Shown here: positions 42,642 to 51,066 of the stretch, piece after piece | Layout of the letters: every line of letters begins with the position of its first letter | How positions within the stretch are numbered: position 1 is the first letter of the stretch | Origin: Thermohalobaculum sp039187815 | Lineage (GTDB): Bacteria; Pseudomonadota; Alphaproteobacteria; Rhodobacterales; Rhodobacteraceae | Assembly (NCBI GenBank): GCA_039187815.1 | Contig: JBCCZI010000002.1 | Span: 1-64,000, forward strand | Reading direction: 5' to 3' | DNA length: 64,000 nt | Made by a program: the position numbers and the translations under genes | Notes under the pieces: generated by a model | What the model was told of the DNA's origin: nothing | Databases searched by the model: none | What the model saw: only the letters and a program-made list of their open reading frames with translations

Positions 42642-43406
42642 TCAGTTTGTGGGCTCGCTGTCAAAAATGTCGGGCAGGGCGTCATCCGCCGCCGCATCGC
42701 CAAGAATCAGCGCATCGCGGCGTTGGAGATAGACCGCGCGCAAGCTGACATAGCTGTTCTCGCTCTCATAAAGCACCTCGTCGATCACATCCGCATTGAC
42801 GGCGCGGTTGTGGACGATCTCGACACCGCTCAGCGCCGGGCTGAAGATGTTCAGCGCATCGCTGCTGGTGAAGCCGGTATAGGTCAGCGGATCGAGCGCC
42901 ATGTCGCCGAGCGCCCCGCCCGCATCGCGCGTGGTCGAGGGCCCGAGAAGCGGCAGCACCAAATAAGCCCCCTCGGACGCACCGTATTTGCCGAGCGTCA
43001 CGCCGAAATCGGTGTTCTCCTTTGGCAGGCCAAACTCGGTGGCGGGATCCAACAGCCCCCCAGCACCCAGCACCGTGTTGATCGTGATCCGTCCGAGTGC
43101 CGTGCCCGCCGCATCCACCTCGCCCTGCAGCACATAGTTCGCGAAATCATTCACCGAATCGAGCTGGTTGAGCGCGTTGGTCACCAGAAACTGCAAAAGC
43201 TCTGGCGTCACGAAATCATAGCCCTGTGCCACGGGCCGCAGGAAGTTTTCATCCGCCGAGATGTTGAAGTCGTGGATCGCCTCATTCGTCGCGCGGTACG
43301 GGTCGCGCTCATCGAAGCTCGCCCCCGGTCCGGCGCCGGCACAGGCGCCCAAGGCCGCCATCAGCGAGAGCGCGATCAGAGGTCTGGGAAGGCTGCGGAG
43401 GAGCAT
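42642..43406 (-). CDS. mlaA: MlaA/VacJ family outer-membrane lipoprotein
   Basis: A 254-residue lipoprotein with signal peptide MLLRSLPRPLIALSLMAALG and lipobox L-G-A-C. DPYRATNEAIHDFN, NDFANYVLQGE, PKENTDFGVTLGKYG, YLVLPLLGPSTTRD and DPLTYTGF are MlaA hallmarks. MlaA forms the outer-membrane ring that removes misplaced phospholipids from the outer leaflet and hands them to MlaC. Start ATG 43406 is chosen for the signal peptide. It diverges from hpnN, whose neighbour encodes an MlaC-like protein. Confidence 0.93.
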   Translation of the reverse strand: MLLRSLPRPLIALSLMAALGACAGAGPGASFDERDPYRATNEAIHDFNISADENFLRPVAQGYDFVTPELLQFLVTNALNQLDSVNDFANYVLQGEVDAAGTALGRITINTVLGAGGLLDPATEFGLPKENTDFGVTLGKYGASEGAYLVLPLLGPSTTRDAGGALGDMALDPLTYTGFTSSDALNIFSPALSGVEIVHNRAVNADVIDEVLYESENSYVSLRAVYLQRRDALILGDAAADDALPDIFDSEPTN

Positions 43407-43586
43407 CGGCGAGTGCCTCTGGCTGGCGCGGGCGGGCCTGCGCGTTTGGACGATATGTGGTGTCCCGACCCCGGCTAGGCTGGCCACCACAACGGGCGAG
43501 AACGTAGACTGCACCGCGGGCGGTCTCAAGCGCTTCCCGCAAAAATGTTACTCACACTTACATAATTCACCGGGCAAAGAGGCAGG

Positions 43587-46133
43587 ATGGGGCAGGAATG
43601 GGCAGCCACGGCGGTCGAGGCCTGGGTGGCGCGCGCGGCGCGGCATCCACAGGTCGCTCTGGCCTTGCTCGGCGCGCTGGCGGTCCTGGCAGTCCTGGCG
43701 CTGACCCGGCTTGGGATCGACACCGATTCGCGGCGCATGCTGGCGCCCGATCTGCCGTTCCAGACCCGGGCCGCAGCGCTGAACGCGGCGTTTCCTGGAA
43801 CCAAGAACCAGATCGCTGTCGTGGTGCGCAGCGCACGCGCCGACCCTGCCGATGCCGCGGTGTCGGCGCTGGCCGAGGTGCTCTCAGGCGCGCCCGGCAT
43901 CGAGGCGGTCTTTGCCGCATCGGCGGACGCGTATTTTCAGCGTGCGGGGTTGCTCTACCTCGACCGCCGCGTGCTGGAGGACAGGCTCACCCGGCTGACG
44001 AAATCGGCCAATCTGCTCGCGGGGTTGCGGGCCGACCCGACGCTGGGCGGCTTTCTCGCGGCCCTCGGAGAGGCCGAGCGCCTTGCCGAACGGGCGGACA
44101 TTCCGGACGAGGCGTTGGCTGGGCTGCAAACCGAGGCGGCCGCGGTGTTCGACGCGGCGTTGGACGCGCGCCCGCGCCGGTTTGCCTGGGCGTCAGCCCT
44201 TGGCGGATCGGCGCAGGTCCTGCGCGTGCTCACCCTCTCCCCCACGCTTGATTTCTCGCGGCCCAACCCGGCGCGGGAGGCCATGCGGGCTGCTGAGGCG
44301 GCCATCGCGGCGCTTGATCCGGCCATCGCGGCTGAGGTGGAGATCGGATTGACCGGCGACCCGATTCTGCGCGCCGAAGAGCTGCGCAGCGTGGCCGCCA
44401 CCATGCCGCTCTCGCTCGGGCTCTCGGTCGTGCTGGTGGCGGCGGTGTTGTGGACAGCGCTTGGCTCGCCGGCTCGAATGGGCCTGGCGCTCGGCACGCT
44501 GGCGCTCACCCTGCTGCTTACGACCGGGTTTGCAGCGCTGGCGATTGGAGACCTAAATCTGGTCTCGGTGGCCTTCATCGTCTTGATGGTCGGCCTTGGG
44601 ATCGATTTTGCGATCCATCTGCTGCTCCATCTCGAAGAGGACGCCCAGCGGTTGCCGCCTGCGGAGGCGCTGGCAAGGACAGGCCGGGCCCTCGGGCCGG
44701 CGTTGGTCCTGACCGCCCTCTCCACCTCCGCGGCGTTCCTGGCCTTTGCAGTTACGGATTTCGTGGGCATGGCGCAGCTTGGGCTGATCGGGGCTGCCGG
44801 TGTGCTGATCGCCTTTGCCGTCTCGCTGACGGTCATTCCGGCGGCGATCGGCCTGCGCCCGCGCTGGATCGGAGGGCAGGGGCCGCGGCCCGCCTGGCGT
44901 ACGCCCGACCCACCTCGGGTTATGGTCTGGGCCGCCTTAGCGCTCGGCCTCGGCGCCATTCCGCTTGCCGCCGAGATGCGCTTTGACGCGGATCCCATGG
45001 GGCTGCGAGATCCCAATGCCCGTTCGGTGCAGGTGCAGGACTGGCTGGCCCAGGATCCGGATCGCGCGCCGCTTCGCCTCAGCCTCCTCGTTGGCAGTGC
45101 GGCCGAGGCCGAGTCCGAGGCAGATGCCCTGGCCGTCTTGCCCGAGGTGCGCTCTGCGCGCTGGCTTGGCGCGCTGGTGCCGACCGACCAGGCGGCGAAG
45201 CTTGAGCTGGTGGACATCGCCTGGCCCTCCCTCGATTTCGCCGTTGGCGGAGAGGCCGTGCCGTTGGCCGAGGACCTGCCACGCACGCCCCTGGCCCTGG
45301 CCGAGGCGCTGAGCCAGACGCCCGCCGCCGCCCAGCTCGCCGAGGCACTGCGTCGATGGGAGGCCTCCGGGCTGCCGGATGCCGCCATAGAGGCGCGCCT
45401 TTTTGCCTATCTCCCAGCCTTGGTCGAGCAGCTGGCGGCGCAGCGCGAGGCGGACGAGGTGACGGCGGAGGATCTGCCGCCCGCCCTGGCGGCCCGCTAT
45501 CGCTCGGGCGCGGGTCCGGACGCGCTCTACCGGGTCGAGATCGTGCCCGAGGCAGACATCTCGACCCCCGCGGCGCGGCGCGCGTTCGTCGATGCGGTGC
45601 GCGCGCAGGCGCCCGCAGTGGCCGGCCCGCCCGATCAGATCGAGGGGGCCGCGCGCACCGTCGCCCGTGCCATGGCCGAGGCCAGTTTGCTCGCCCTCGC
45701 GCTGACTGCTGTCTTCGCCTTTGTTGCGGTGCGCAGCTTGGCCCTGGTGGCGGCGATCTTGGTACCCGTGGCGTTGGCCGGCGCGGTCACCCTGGCTGCC
45801 GGCGTGGCTCTGGGCCTGCCACTCAACTATGCCAATGTGATCGTGCTGCCGCTCCTGATCGGGATCGGTGTGGACACCGGGATCCATCTCGCGCTGCGGA
45901 CCGAGCGCTCGGCCGCTGTCTTTGCCACCGCCACGCCGCGCGCGGCCGCGGCCAGCGCATTGACCACCATCGGTGCCTTCGCCACCTTGGCCCTATCGGA
46001 TCACCGGGGCACCGCCAGCATGGGCACCTTGCTCGCCATTGCGCTGGTGACCGCCGTGGCCATGGCCTTTGCCCTCACGCCCACGCTCGCGCGCCTTGCC
46101 AAGCCGACGGAGCGCCCCGACATGAGCCGTTAG
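43587..46133 (+). CDS. hpnN: hopanoid-associated RND transporter HpnN (MMPL family)
   Basis: An 848-residue RND-type inner-membrane protein. It has an N-terminal span, a large periplasmic domain, five spans (about residues 270-420), a second periplasmic domain and five more spans (about 700-840). VGLGIDFAIHLLLHLEED and IGIGVDTGIHLALRTE are the paired fourth-span motifs of HpnN/MMPL proteins. HpnN moves hopanoids to the outer membrane in other alphaproteobacteria. The ATG at 43587 follows AAGAGGCAGG. An AT-rich stretch at 43541-43566 (with CATAAT) may be its promoter. Confidence 0.92.
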   Translation: MGQEWAATAVEAWVARAARHPQVALALLGALAVLAVLALTRLGIDTDSRRMLAPDLPFQTRAAALNAAFPGTKNQIAVVVRSARADPADAAVSALAEVLSGAPGIEAVFAASADAYFQRAGLLYLDRRVLEDRLTRLTKSANLLAGLRADPTLGGFLAALGEAERLAERADIPDEALAGLQTEAAAVFDAALDARPRRFAWASALGGSAQVLRVLTLSPTLDFSRPNPAREAMRAAEAAIAALDPAIAAEVEIGLTGDPILRAEELRSVAATMPLSLGLSVVLVAAVLWTALGSPARMGLALGTLALTLLLTTGFAALAIGDLNLVSVAFIVLMVGLGIDFAIHLLLHLEEDAQRLPPAEALARTGRALGPALVLTALSTSAAFLAFAVTDFVGMAQLGLIGAAGVLIAFAVSLTVIPAAIGLRPRWIGGQGPRPAWRTPDPPRVMVWAALALGLGAIPLAAEMRFDADPMGLRDPNARSVQVQDWLAQDPDRAPLRLSLLVGSAAEAESEADALAVLPEVRSARWLGALVPTDQAAKLELVDIAWPSLDFAVGGEAVPLAEDLPRTPLALAEALSQTPAAAQLAEALRRWEASGLPDAAIEARLFAYLPALVEQLAAQREADEVTAEDLPPALAARYRSGAGPDALYRVEIVPEADISTPAARRAFVDAVRAQAPAVAGPPDQIEGAARTVARAMAEASLLALALTAVFAFVAVRSLALVAAILVPVALAGAVTLAAGVALGLPLNYANVIVLPLLIGIGVDTGIHLALRTERSAAVFATATPRAAAASALTTIGAFATLALSDHRGTASMGTLLAIALVTAVAMAFALTPTLARLAKPTERPDMSR

Positions 46134-46173
46134 ATCTTCCCGGACCCCCCTGACCGCCAAATCGGAGACCGCC

Positions 46174-46764
46174 ATGCCGCTCAGCCGCCTTGCCATCGCC
46201 CTTGCCGCCGCAGTGGCCTTCGCCGTGCCCGCATCGGCGGATGATGCCGAAACCCGCGCGCTCGCCACCGCCGAGACGCTGGTCGAGGGCGCCCATGGTG
46301 CGCTCGCCGATCCCGGGCTGAGCGATGCCGCCCGCGCCGACCGCCTGAGGGCCGCCGTCTCGTCTGCCTTCGCCTTCGATATTTGGGAGCGCTTTCTGCT
46401 CGGCGACCGCGGCGATGCACTCTCGGCCGAACAGCGCGGCGAGTTCCGCGCGCGCCTTCCGGGCTTCCTGGCCCATCTCTACGCCAATCAGTTCGGCAAA
46501 GGTCTCGAGGACAAGCCAGAGATCCAAGAGGCCCGGCCGGCTCGCAAGGACACCTTGGTGCGCGCCCGCATCCCGCGTGCCAACGGCAAGGCGCTGCCCG
46601 TCGACTGGCGCGTGCGCGATTTCGAGGACCGCGGCGCGCTGGTGATCGATGTGATGGTGGGCGGGATCTCGTTCCTGGTGCTCAAGCGCGAGGAATTCGC
46701 TTCGATCCTGGACGACGAAGGGCCGGACGGGCTGCTCTCGTTCATGGCCGAGAACAGCCTCTAG
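46174..46764 (+). CDS. hpnM: HpnM/MlaC-like periplasmic lipid-binding protein
   Basis: A 196-residue Tol-Ttg2/MlaC-family protein with a signal peptide (residues 1-22 ending PASA). FDIWERFLLGDRGDALSAEQ, FLAHLYANQF and RDFEDRGALVIDVMVGGISF match the family fold that binds lipid tails. Its position 40 bp after hpnN suggests HpnM, the hopanoid-associated member; a phospholipid-carrying MlaC partner of the divergent MlaA is the alternative. Both would carry lipids across the periplasm. Confidence 0.86.
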   Translation: MPLSRLAIALAAAVAFAVPASADDAETRALATAETLVEGAHGALADPGLSDAARADRLRAAVSSAFAFDIWERFLLGDRGDALSAEQRGEFRARLPGFLAHLYANQFGKGLEDKPEIQEARPARKDTLVRARIPRANGKALPVDWRVRDFEDRGALVIDVMVGGISFLVLKREEFASILDDEGPDGLLSFMAENSL

Positions 46765-46766
46765 GC

Positions 46767-47789
46767 TCAGCCACGCGCCTCGCGGGCGACGATCCGGTCG
46801 GTCACCCAGCCGATCACCGGCTCGGTCCGCAGCCCCGTGCTGGTGACGAACACATCGCGGCAGCGCGGGATCGCATCCATCTGGCGCTGTACGTCGGCCA
46901 AGGTCGCCGTTTCGCCTACAAACCCGATCTTGAAGATGAACTGCTTGGCCATCTCGTTTTCGAGGATCTCCTTGAGAGTGGCCGGTTTCGTATCGCTCGC
47001 CTTCAAGCGGTAGATCGTGCTGTCATGGATGACCGCATGGCCCCGATTGTTGTCGTGGACCACGATCCGGGTGATCTCGTTGTCGAAATCGCTGACGAGG
47101 TCATGGAGCGCGTCGAGCGTCGTGTCCGCGTCCTTGGTGAGATCCTTGGGCTCGCGGATGTCGCCAAAGCGAATCATCTTGTTGGCGACCTTCAGGCCTT
47201 GCAGACGCTCCTCGGCCACCGATTGCACCAGCTTCTGCGTCGCGTCCGCCGCCACTTTGAAGTTATCGCGTGAAAAGTAGAACGCCAGCACGGTGCCCAC
47301 CCAGGTGCCGAGCAGCGGCAGATAGGCCGTCAGAAGGGTTTGCAGCGCATCAATGCGCTCCATAGCTGTGAGATTGTCGGTCCCACCAGTCGGCAAGAAG
47401 ATCGCAACGCCAATGGCAAACCCGATTGTCACCAGCACAAGTCCCGAGGCCTTGATGACCATCAGGCCAATCCGTCCGCGCTCGTCGTTATCGTCCGCGC
47501 TCTCCTGCGGCCTCTCGGTTTGTGGTCGCGGCCCGATAATCCGAAACAGTCCCCAGAGCACGAGCAGCGCGCCGAGAAGGATCGACACCAGTATGCTATT
47601 GGCCGAAATCCAAGTCCAGATCGCTGTAAAGATTTGGGAAAGCAGCGCCTTTATGTCCGTGGGCAAGGACGAGTAGGCGAAGACGCCCAGCCCAAACACC
47701 AAGACCACAAAGACGACGGGGATAAGTAAGTTAAGGCATATCAGAAAGGTATGGCGTAAACTAGGGTGTGCGGAGGCACGAACGGCCAT
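46767..47789 (-). CDS. hypothetical membrane protein with a probable C-terminal CBS-like domain
   Basis: A 340-residue protein, less GC-rich than its neighbours. Four membrane spans are visible (about residues 15-45, 58-82, 112-134 and 152-172), then a soluble region with TLDALHDLVSDFDNEI and a C-terminal part (TLADVQRQMDAIPRCRDVFV, VIGWVTDRIV) that resembles a CBS half-repeat. I do not recognise a named family. ATG 47789 follows GGGAGG; upstream starts at 47807 and 47816 fall in the inverted repeat. The composition and isolation between conserved genes hint at acquired DNA. Confidence 0.65.
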   Translation of the reverse strand: MAVRASAHPSLRHTFLICLNLLIPVVFVVLVFGLGVFAYSSLPTDIKALLSQIFTAIWTWISANSILVSILLGALLVLWGLFRIIGPRPQTERPQESADDNDERGRIGLMVIKASGLVLVTIGFAIGVAIFLPTGGTDNLTAMERIDALQTLLTAYLPLLGTWVGTVLAFYFSRDNFKVAADATQKLVQSVAEERLQGLKVANKMIRFGDIREPKDLTKDADTTLDALHDLVSDFDNEITRIVVHDNNRGHAVIHDSTIYRLKASDTKPATLKEILENEMAKQFIFKIGFVGETATLADVQRQMDAIPRCRDVFVTSTGLRTEPVIGWVTDRIVAREARG

Positions 47790-47798
47790 CACAATCCT

Positions 47799-47836
47799 CC
47801 CAATCATTGGAAGCAATTAAAACTTCAATGATTGGG
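47799..47836. promoter_or_regulatory. 11-bp inverted repeat abutting a Shine-Dalgarno
   Basis: CCCAATCATTG at 47799-47809 and CAATGATTGGG at 47826-47836 are perfect inverted arms around 16 bp of AT-rich sequence. On the minus strand the second arm runs into AGG, so its GGG is part of the GGGAGG ribosome site of the membrane-protein gene. It may be an operator or an RNA hairpin that hides the ribosome site. Confidence 0.65.
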
Positions 47837-47873
47837 AAAATACCGGAGGGCGGGTTTGCGGTCAACCCGGGGA

Positions 47874-49646
47874 TTAGTCCTGTGGGATTACCCTTAGGCC
47901 CAATTCGCGGAGTTGGTCGTTGGTGGGGGCGCTGGGGGCGCCCATCATGAGGTCTTCGGCGCGTTGGTTCATGGGGAACATGATGACTTCGCGGATGTTC
48001 TGCTCATCGGCCAGCAGCATCACGATGCGGTCGATGCCGGCCGCACAGCCGCCATGGGGCGGGGCGCCAAAGCGGAAGGCATTCAGCATGCCGCCAAAGC
48101 GCGCCTCGACCTCCTCGCGGCCATAACCGGCGAGCTCAAAAGCCTTGAACATGATCTCGGGCTTGTGATTCCGGATGGCGCCCGAGATCAGCTCATAGCC
48201 GTTGCAGGCCAAGTCGTATTGGTAGCCGAGCACCGAGAGCGGGTCGCCCGAGAGCGCGTCAAGCCCGCCCTGGGGCATCGAGAACGGGTTGTGGGAGAAG
48301 TCGATCGCCCCCTCGTCGCTCTTCTCATACATCGGGAAGTCGACGATCCAAGCGAACTCAAAGCGGTCTTTGGCGGCGATGCTGAGCTCGTCGCCGATCA
48401 CCACACGGGCACGGCCGGCAAAGGCCTCGAAGCTCTCGGGCTTGCCGCCCAGGAAGAACGCCGCATCGCCGAGGCCGAGGCCGAGCTGCTCGCGGATCGC
48501 CTCAGTCCGCTCGGGTCCGATGTTCTTGGCGAGTGGACCCGCGCCAACGGTCTCGCCGCCCTCTTCGCGCCAGAAGATGTAGCCCATGCCGGGCAGGCCT
48601 TCTTTCTGGGCATAGGAGTTCATGCGGTCACAGAACTTGCGGCTGCCGCCGGTAGGGGCCGGGATCGCGCGGATCTCGGTGCCTTCCTGTTCGAGGATCT
48701 TGTTGAAGATGGCGAAGCCCGAGCCGCGGAAATGGTCTGAGACCACCTGCATCTTCACCGGGTTGCGCAGATCCGGTTTGTCGGTGCCGTACCAGGTGAG
48801 GGCGTCCTTGTAAGCGATGCGCGGGATCTCGCGATTGACCGTGCGGCCCTCGGCGAATTCCTCGAAAGTGTCGAGGATGATCGGCGAAATCGTTTGGAAC
48901 ACATCCTCTTGCTCGACAAAGCTCATCTCGACATCGAGCTGGTAGAAATCGGTGGGCGAGCGGTCCGCGCGTGGGTCCTCGTCGCGGAAACAGGGCGCGA
49001 TCTGGAAATAGCGATCAAAACCGCCGACCATGATCAGCTGTTTGAACTGTTGCGGCGCCTGGGGCAGGGCGTAGAACGTGCCCGGATGGAGCCGGCTCGG
49101 CACCAGGAAGTCGCGCGCGCCCTCGGGGCTAGACGCGGTGATGATCGGCGTCTGGAACTCGGTGAACCCGATGTCCCACATGCGGCGGCGGATCGAGGCG
49201 ACGATGCGGCTGCGCAGCATGATATTGTGGTGCAGCCCCTCGCGGCGCAGATCGAGGAAGCGGTATTTCAGGCGCGTTTCTTCCGGGTAGTCGAGGTCGC
49301 CAAAGACGGGCAGTGGCAGCTCCTCGGCCGCGCCCAACACCTCGAGCCCGCGCACGAAAACCTCGATCTCGCCGGTGGGGATCTTAGGGTTCACCAGTTC
49401 GGGCGCCCGCGCCTTCACGGTGCCGTCGATGCGGATGCACCACTCCGAGCGGACCTTCTCGACCTCGGCGAAGGCGGGGCTATCCGGATCGGCCAGCACC
49501 TGGGTCATGCCGTAATGGTCACGCAGATCGATGAACAGCACGCCGCCATGGTCGCGCACCCGGTGCACCCAGCCGGCAAGACGCACGGTCTCGCCCACTT
49601 GGGCCTGGGTCAGCTCGGCGCAGGTGTGGCTGCGATAGGCATGCAT
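47874..49646 (-). CDS. aspS: aspartyl-tRNA synthetase, probably non-discriminating
   Basis: A 590-residue bacterial-type class II synthetase. An N-terminal anticodon-binding OB domain is followed by motif 2 FRDEDPRADRSPTDFYQLD, the GAD insertion domain (about residues 290-410) and motif 3 GIDRIVMLL. The OB loop WVHRVRDHGGVLFIDLRD carries the His seen in enzymes that also charge tRNA-Asn, suggesting Asp-tRNA(Asn) is made and amidated by GatCAB. It is 84 bp upstream of the membrane-protein gene on the same strand. Confidence 0.95.
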   Translation of the reverse strand: MHAYRSHTCAELTQAQVGETVRLAGWVHRVRDHGGVLFIDLRDHYGMTQVLADPDSPAFAEVEKVRSEWCIRIDGTVKARAPELVNPKIPTGEIEVFVRGLEVLGAAEELPLPVFGDLDYPEETRLKYRFLDLRREGLHHNIMLRSRIVASIRRRMWDIGFTEFQTPIITASSPEGARDFLVPSRLHPGTFYALPQAPQQFKQLIMVGGFDRYFQIAPCFRDEDPRADRSPTDFYQLDVEMSFVEQEDVFQTISPIILDTFEEFAEGRTVNREIPRIAYKDALTWYGTDKPDLRNPVKMQVVSDHFRGSGFAIFNKILEQEGTEIRAIPAPTGGSRKFCDRMNSYAQKEGLPGMGYIFWREEGGETVGAGPLAKNIGPERTEAIREQLGLGLGDAAFFLGGKPESFEAFAGRARVVIGDELSIAAKDRFEFAWIVDFPMYEKSDEGAIDFSHNPFSMPQGGLDALSGDPLSVLGYQYDLACNGYELISGAIRNHKPEIMFKAFELAGYGREEVEARFGGMLNAFRFGAPPHGGCAAGIDRIVMLLADEQNIREVIMFPMNQRAEDLMMGAPSAPTNDQLRELGLRVIPQD

Positions 49647-49731
49647 GGGCTCTCTCCCCCGGGGCGCGGCGTGGCGGCAGGGGGCATAGAGCGCGCGTGC
49701 GAGCTCATGTCAATGGAGCGGGGCGGGCGGT

Positions 49732-50229
49732 TCAGAAGAAGGGCAGGGGCACGAGGCCCGCCAGCCGTCCGGTCAAGCCCGTCACCGCCGAGGCCGAGCC
49801 GATCGCCAGCGGCAGCAGCATGGCCAGCATCTCGGCAAAGGCCGAGGGCGGGCGCGCCACGATCTTGGGCCGCCGCCCGTCGATGCGCAGGCGCACCTTC
49901 TGGCCGATGCTCTCGCCGGGCACCACCAGATCCGAGACAAAGCGGCGCATGTTCCCGGCAGCGTCCCGGTAGCGGATGACCGGGAAGAAGCCGCTCGAGG
50001 GCGCGGGCTCGACCGAGACAATCTCCCCCTCGGCCAAGCGCTCGACGATCCGGGTGCGTATCACGCGGATCACTTGGATCAGCCCGACCAGGATCAGAAC
50101 GCCGCCCAATGCCAAAAGGCCCGCACCGATCAAGCCGGTTTCGAGCCCGTAGGTTGCGAGCGTGTCCGAGCCGACCTCGGCGATCGAGCGGTCGTCTTCG
50201 GCTTCGGGGATCTTCACGAATTTGGCCAT
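49732..50229 (-). CDS. DUF3592-like membrane protein
   Basis: A 165-residue product with a hydrophobic segment (residues 32-55, GLIGAGLLALGGVLILVGLI) and a second near the C-terminus (about 130-150). Between them lies a beta-rich domain with PVIRYRDAAGNMRRFVSD and GQKVRLRIDGRRPKIV, the DUF3592 pattern. Function unknown. It follows the CPBP-protease gene by 15 bp on the same strand, so the two probably share a transcript. Confidence 0.72.
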   Translation of the reverse strand: MAKFVKIPEAEDDRSIAEVGSDTLATYGLETGLIGAGLLALGGVLILVGLIQVIRVIRTRIVERLAEGEIVSVEPAPSSGFFPVIRYRDAAGNMRRFVSDLVVPGESIGQKVRLRIDGRRPKIVARPPSAFAEMLAMLLPLAIGSASAVTGLTGRLAGLVPLPFF

Positions 50230-50244
50230 GTCCGTTCCTATGTC

Positions 50245-50919
50245 TCAGTGCCCGACCGCGCCATGATAGAAGTAAAGTCCCAAGCCAGAGGTGAACACGA
50301 TCTGGCCTGCGACAGCATGCAGAAGAACCGCCGCGATGAACCCGTATCGCAGATAGGCCAGCGCAAAGACCCAGCCCGCCAGCACCGTGAGCCCGATGGT
50401 CACCGGGTTCATGTAGAAGAGATGGCCGAGCCCAAAGGCCAGCGCATTGACCATGCAGGCGATCGCCGGGGTGCCGAACAACGCGCCATAGCGGCGAAAG
50501 AACAGCGGGCGATAGATCAGCTCTTGGGGCAAGGCCGAGGCGAAGGGGTAGGCGATCATCACCATGGCCCAGAGATGCGGCCGGTTGCGTGGGAACTCGA
50601 GCACCCGTTCGGGCACCAGCCAGCTGGCCACCGCCAGGCATGCGGCCGCGGTCAGCACCACAAGGCCCAGCCCCGGCAACAGCGCGCCCCGCCCGGGCAG
50701 GCGTCGCAGCTCGGCCCAGCGGAAGCCCGGCGTGCCCGCCAACAGCATCGCCGCGACGCCGGTCAGCGCCAGGATCGCCCCGAACAGGGGATAGTGCCCA
50801 AAGAACACAGCCATCAGGATCGGCACGCCGATGAACAGGGCCGTGAACTCGGCCCATAGCCGCGCCCGCGGCAGGCGTGTCGTCGGATCTGAGGGGGCGG
50901 CTGTGTCTGAGAGGCTCAT
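50245..50919 (-). CDS. CPBP-family intramembrane metalloprotease-like protein
   Basis: A 224-residue polytopic membrane protein of the CAAX protease/bacteriocin-processing (CPBP, Abi) family. Motif 1 reads LPQELIYRPLFFRRYG, so the usual Glu-Glu pair is Gln-Glu; motif 2 is ALAFGLGHLFYM with the metal His; the third His lies in LLHAVAGQ. The family cleaves or protects membrane-linked peptides. Start at 50919 (MSLSD) or 50940. It diverges from rnd. Confidence 0.78.
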   Translation of the reverse strand: MSLSDTAAPSDPTTRLPRARLWAEFTALFIGVPILMAVFFGHYPLFGAILALTGVAAMLLAGTPGFRWAELRRLPGRGALLPGLGLVVLTAAACLAVASWLVPERVLEFPRNRPHLWAMVMIAYPFASALPQELIYRPLFFRRYGALFGTPAIACMVNALAFGLGHLFYMNPVTIGLTVLAGWVFALAYLRYGFIAAVLLHAVAGQIVFTSGLGLYFYHGAVGH

Positions 50920-51066
50920 TCCATGGCCCGAACAGGTCATCACACGGTTGCAGATAGCGTCGGAATATGGTCCTGAGAAGGCAGGCCCTTGTGTGCTCCG
51001 GGCCCCGCGTGCGTGTTTCCAGTTCGCCAAGTGCGTGGCCCGTATCGACTGACTATGACCTGAGAC

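Noticed and set aside
43541..43566. TetR-like operator and promoter before hpnN
   Set aside because: CATAAT resembles a -10 box, but no -35 at proper spacing and only weak symmetry (ATGT...ACAT) are seen.
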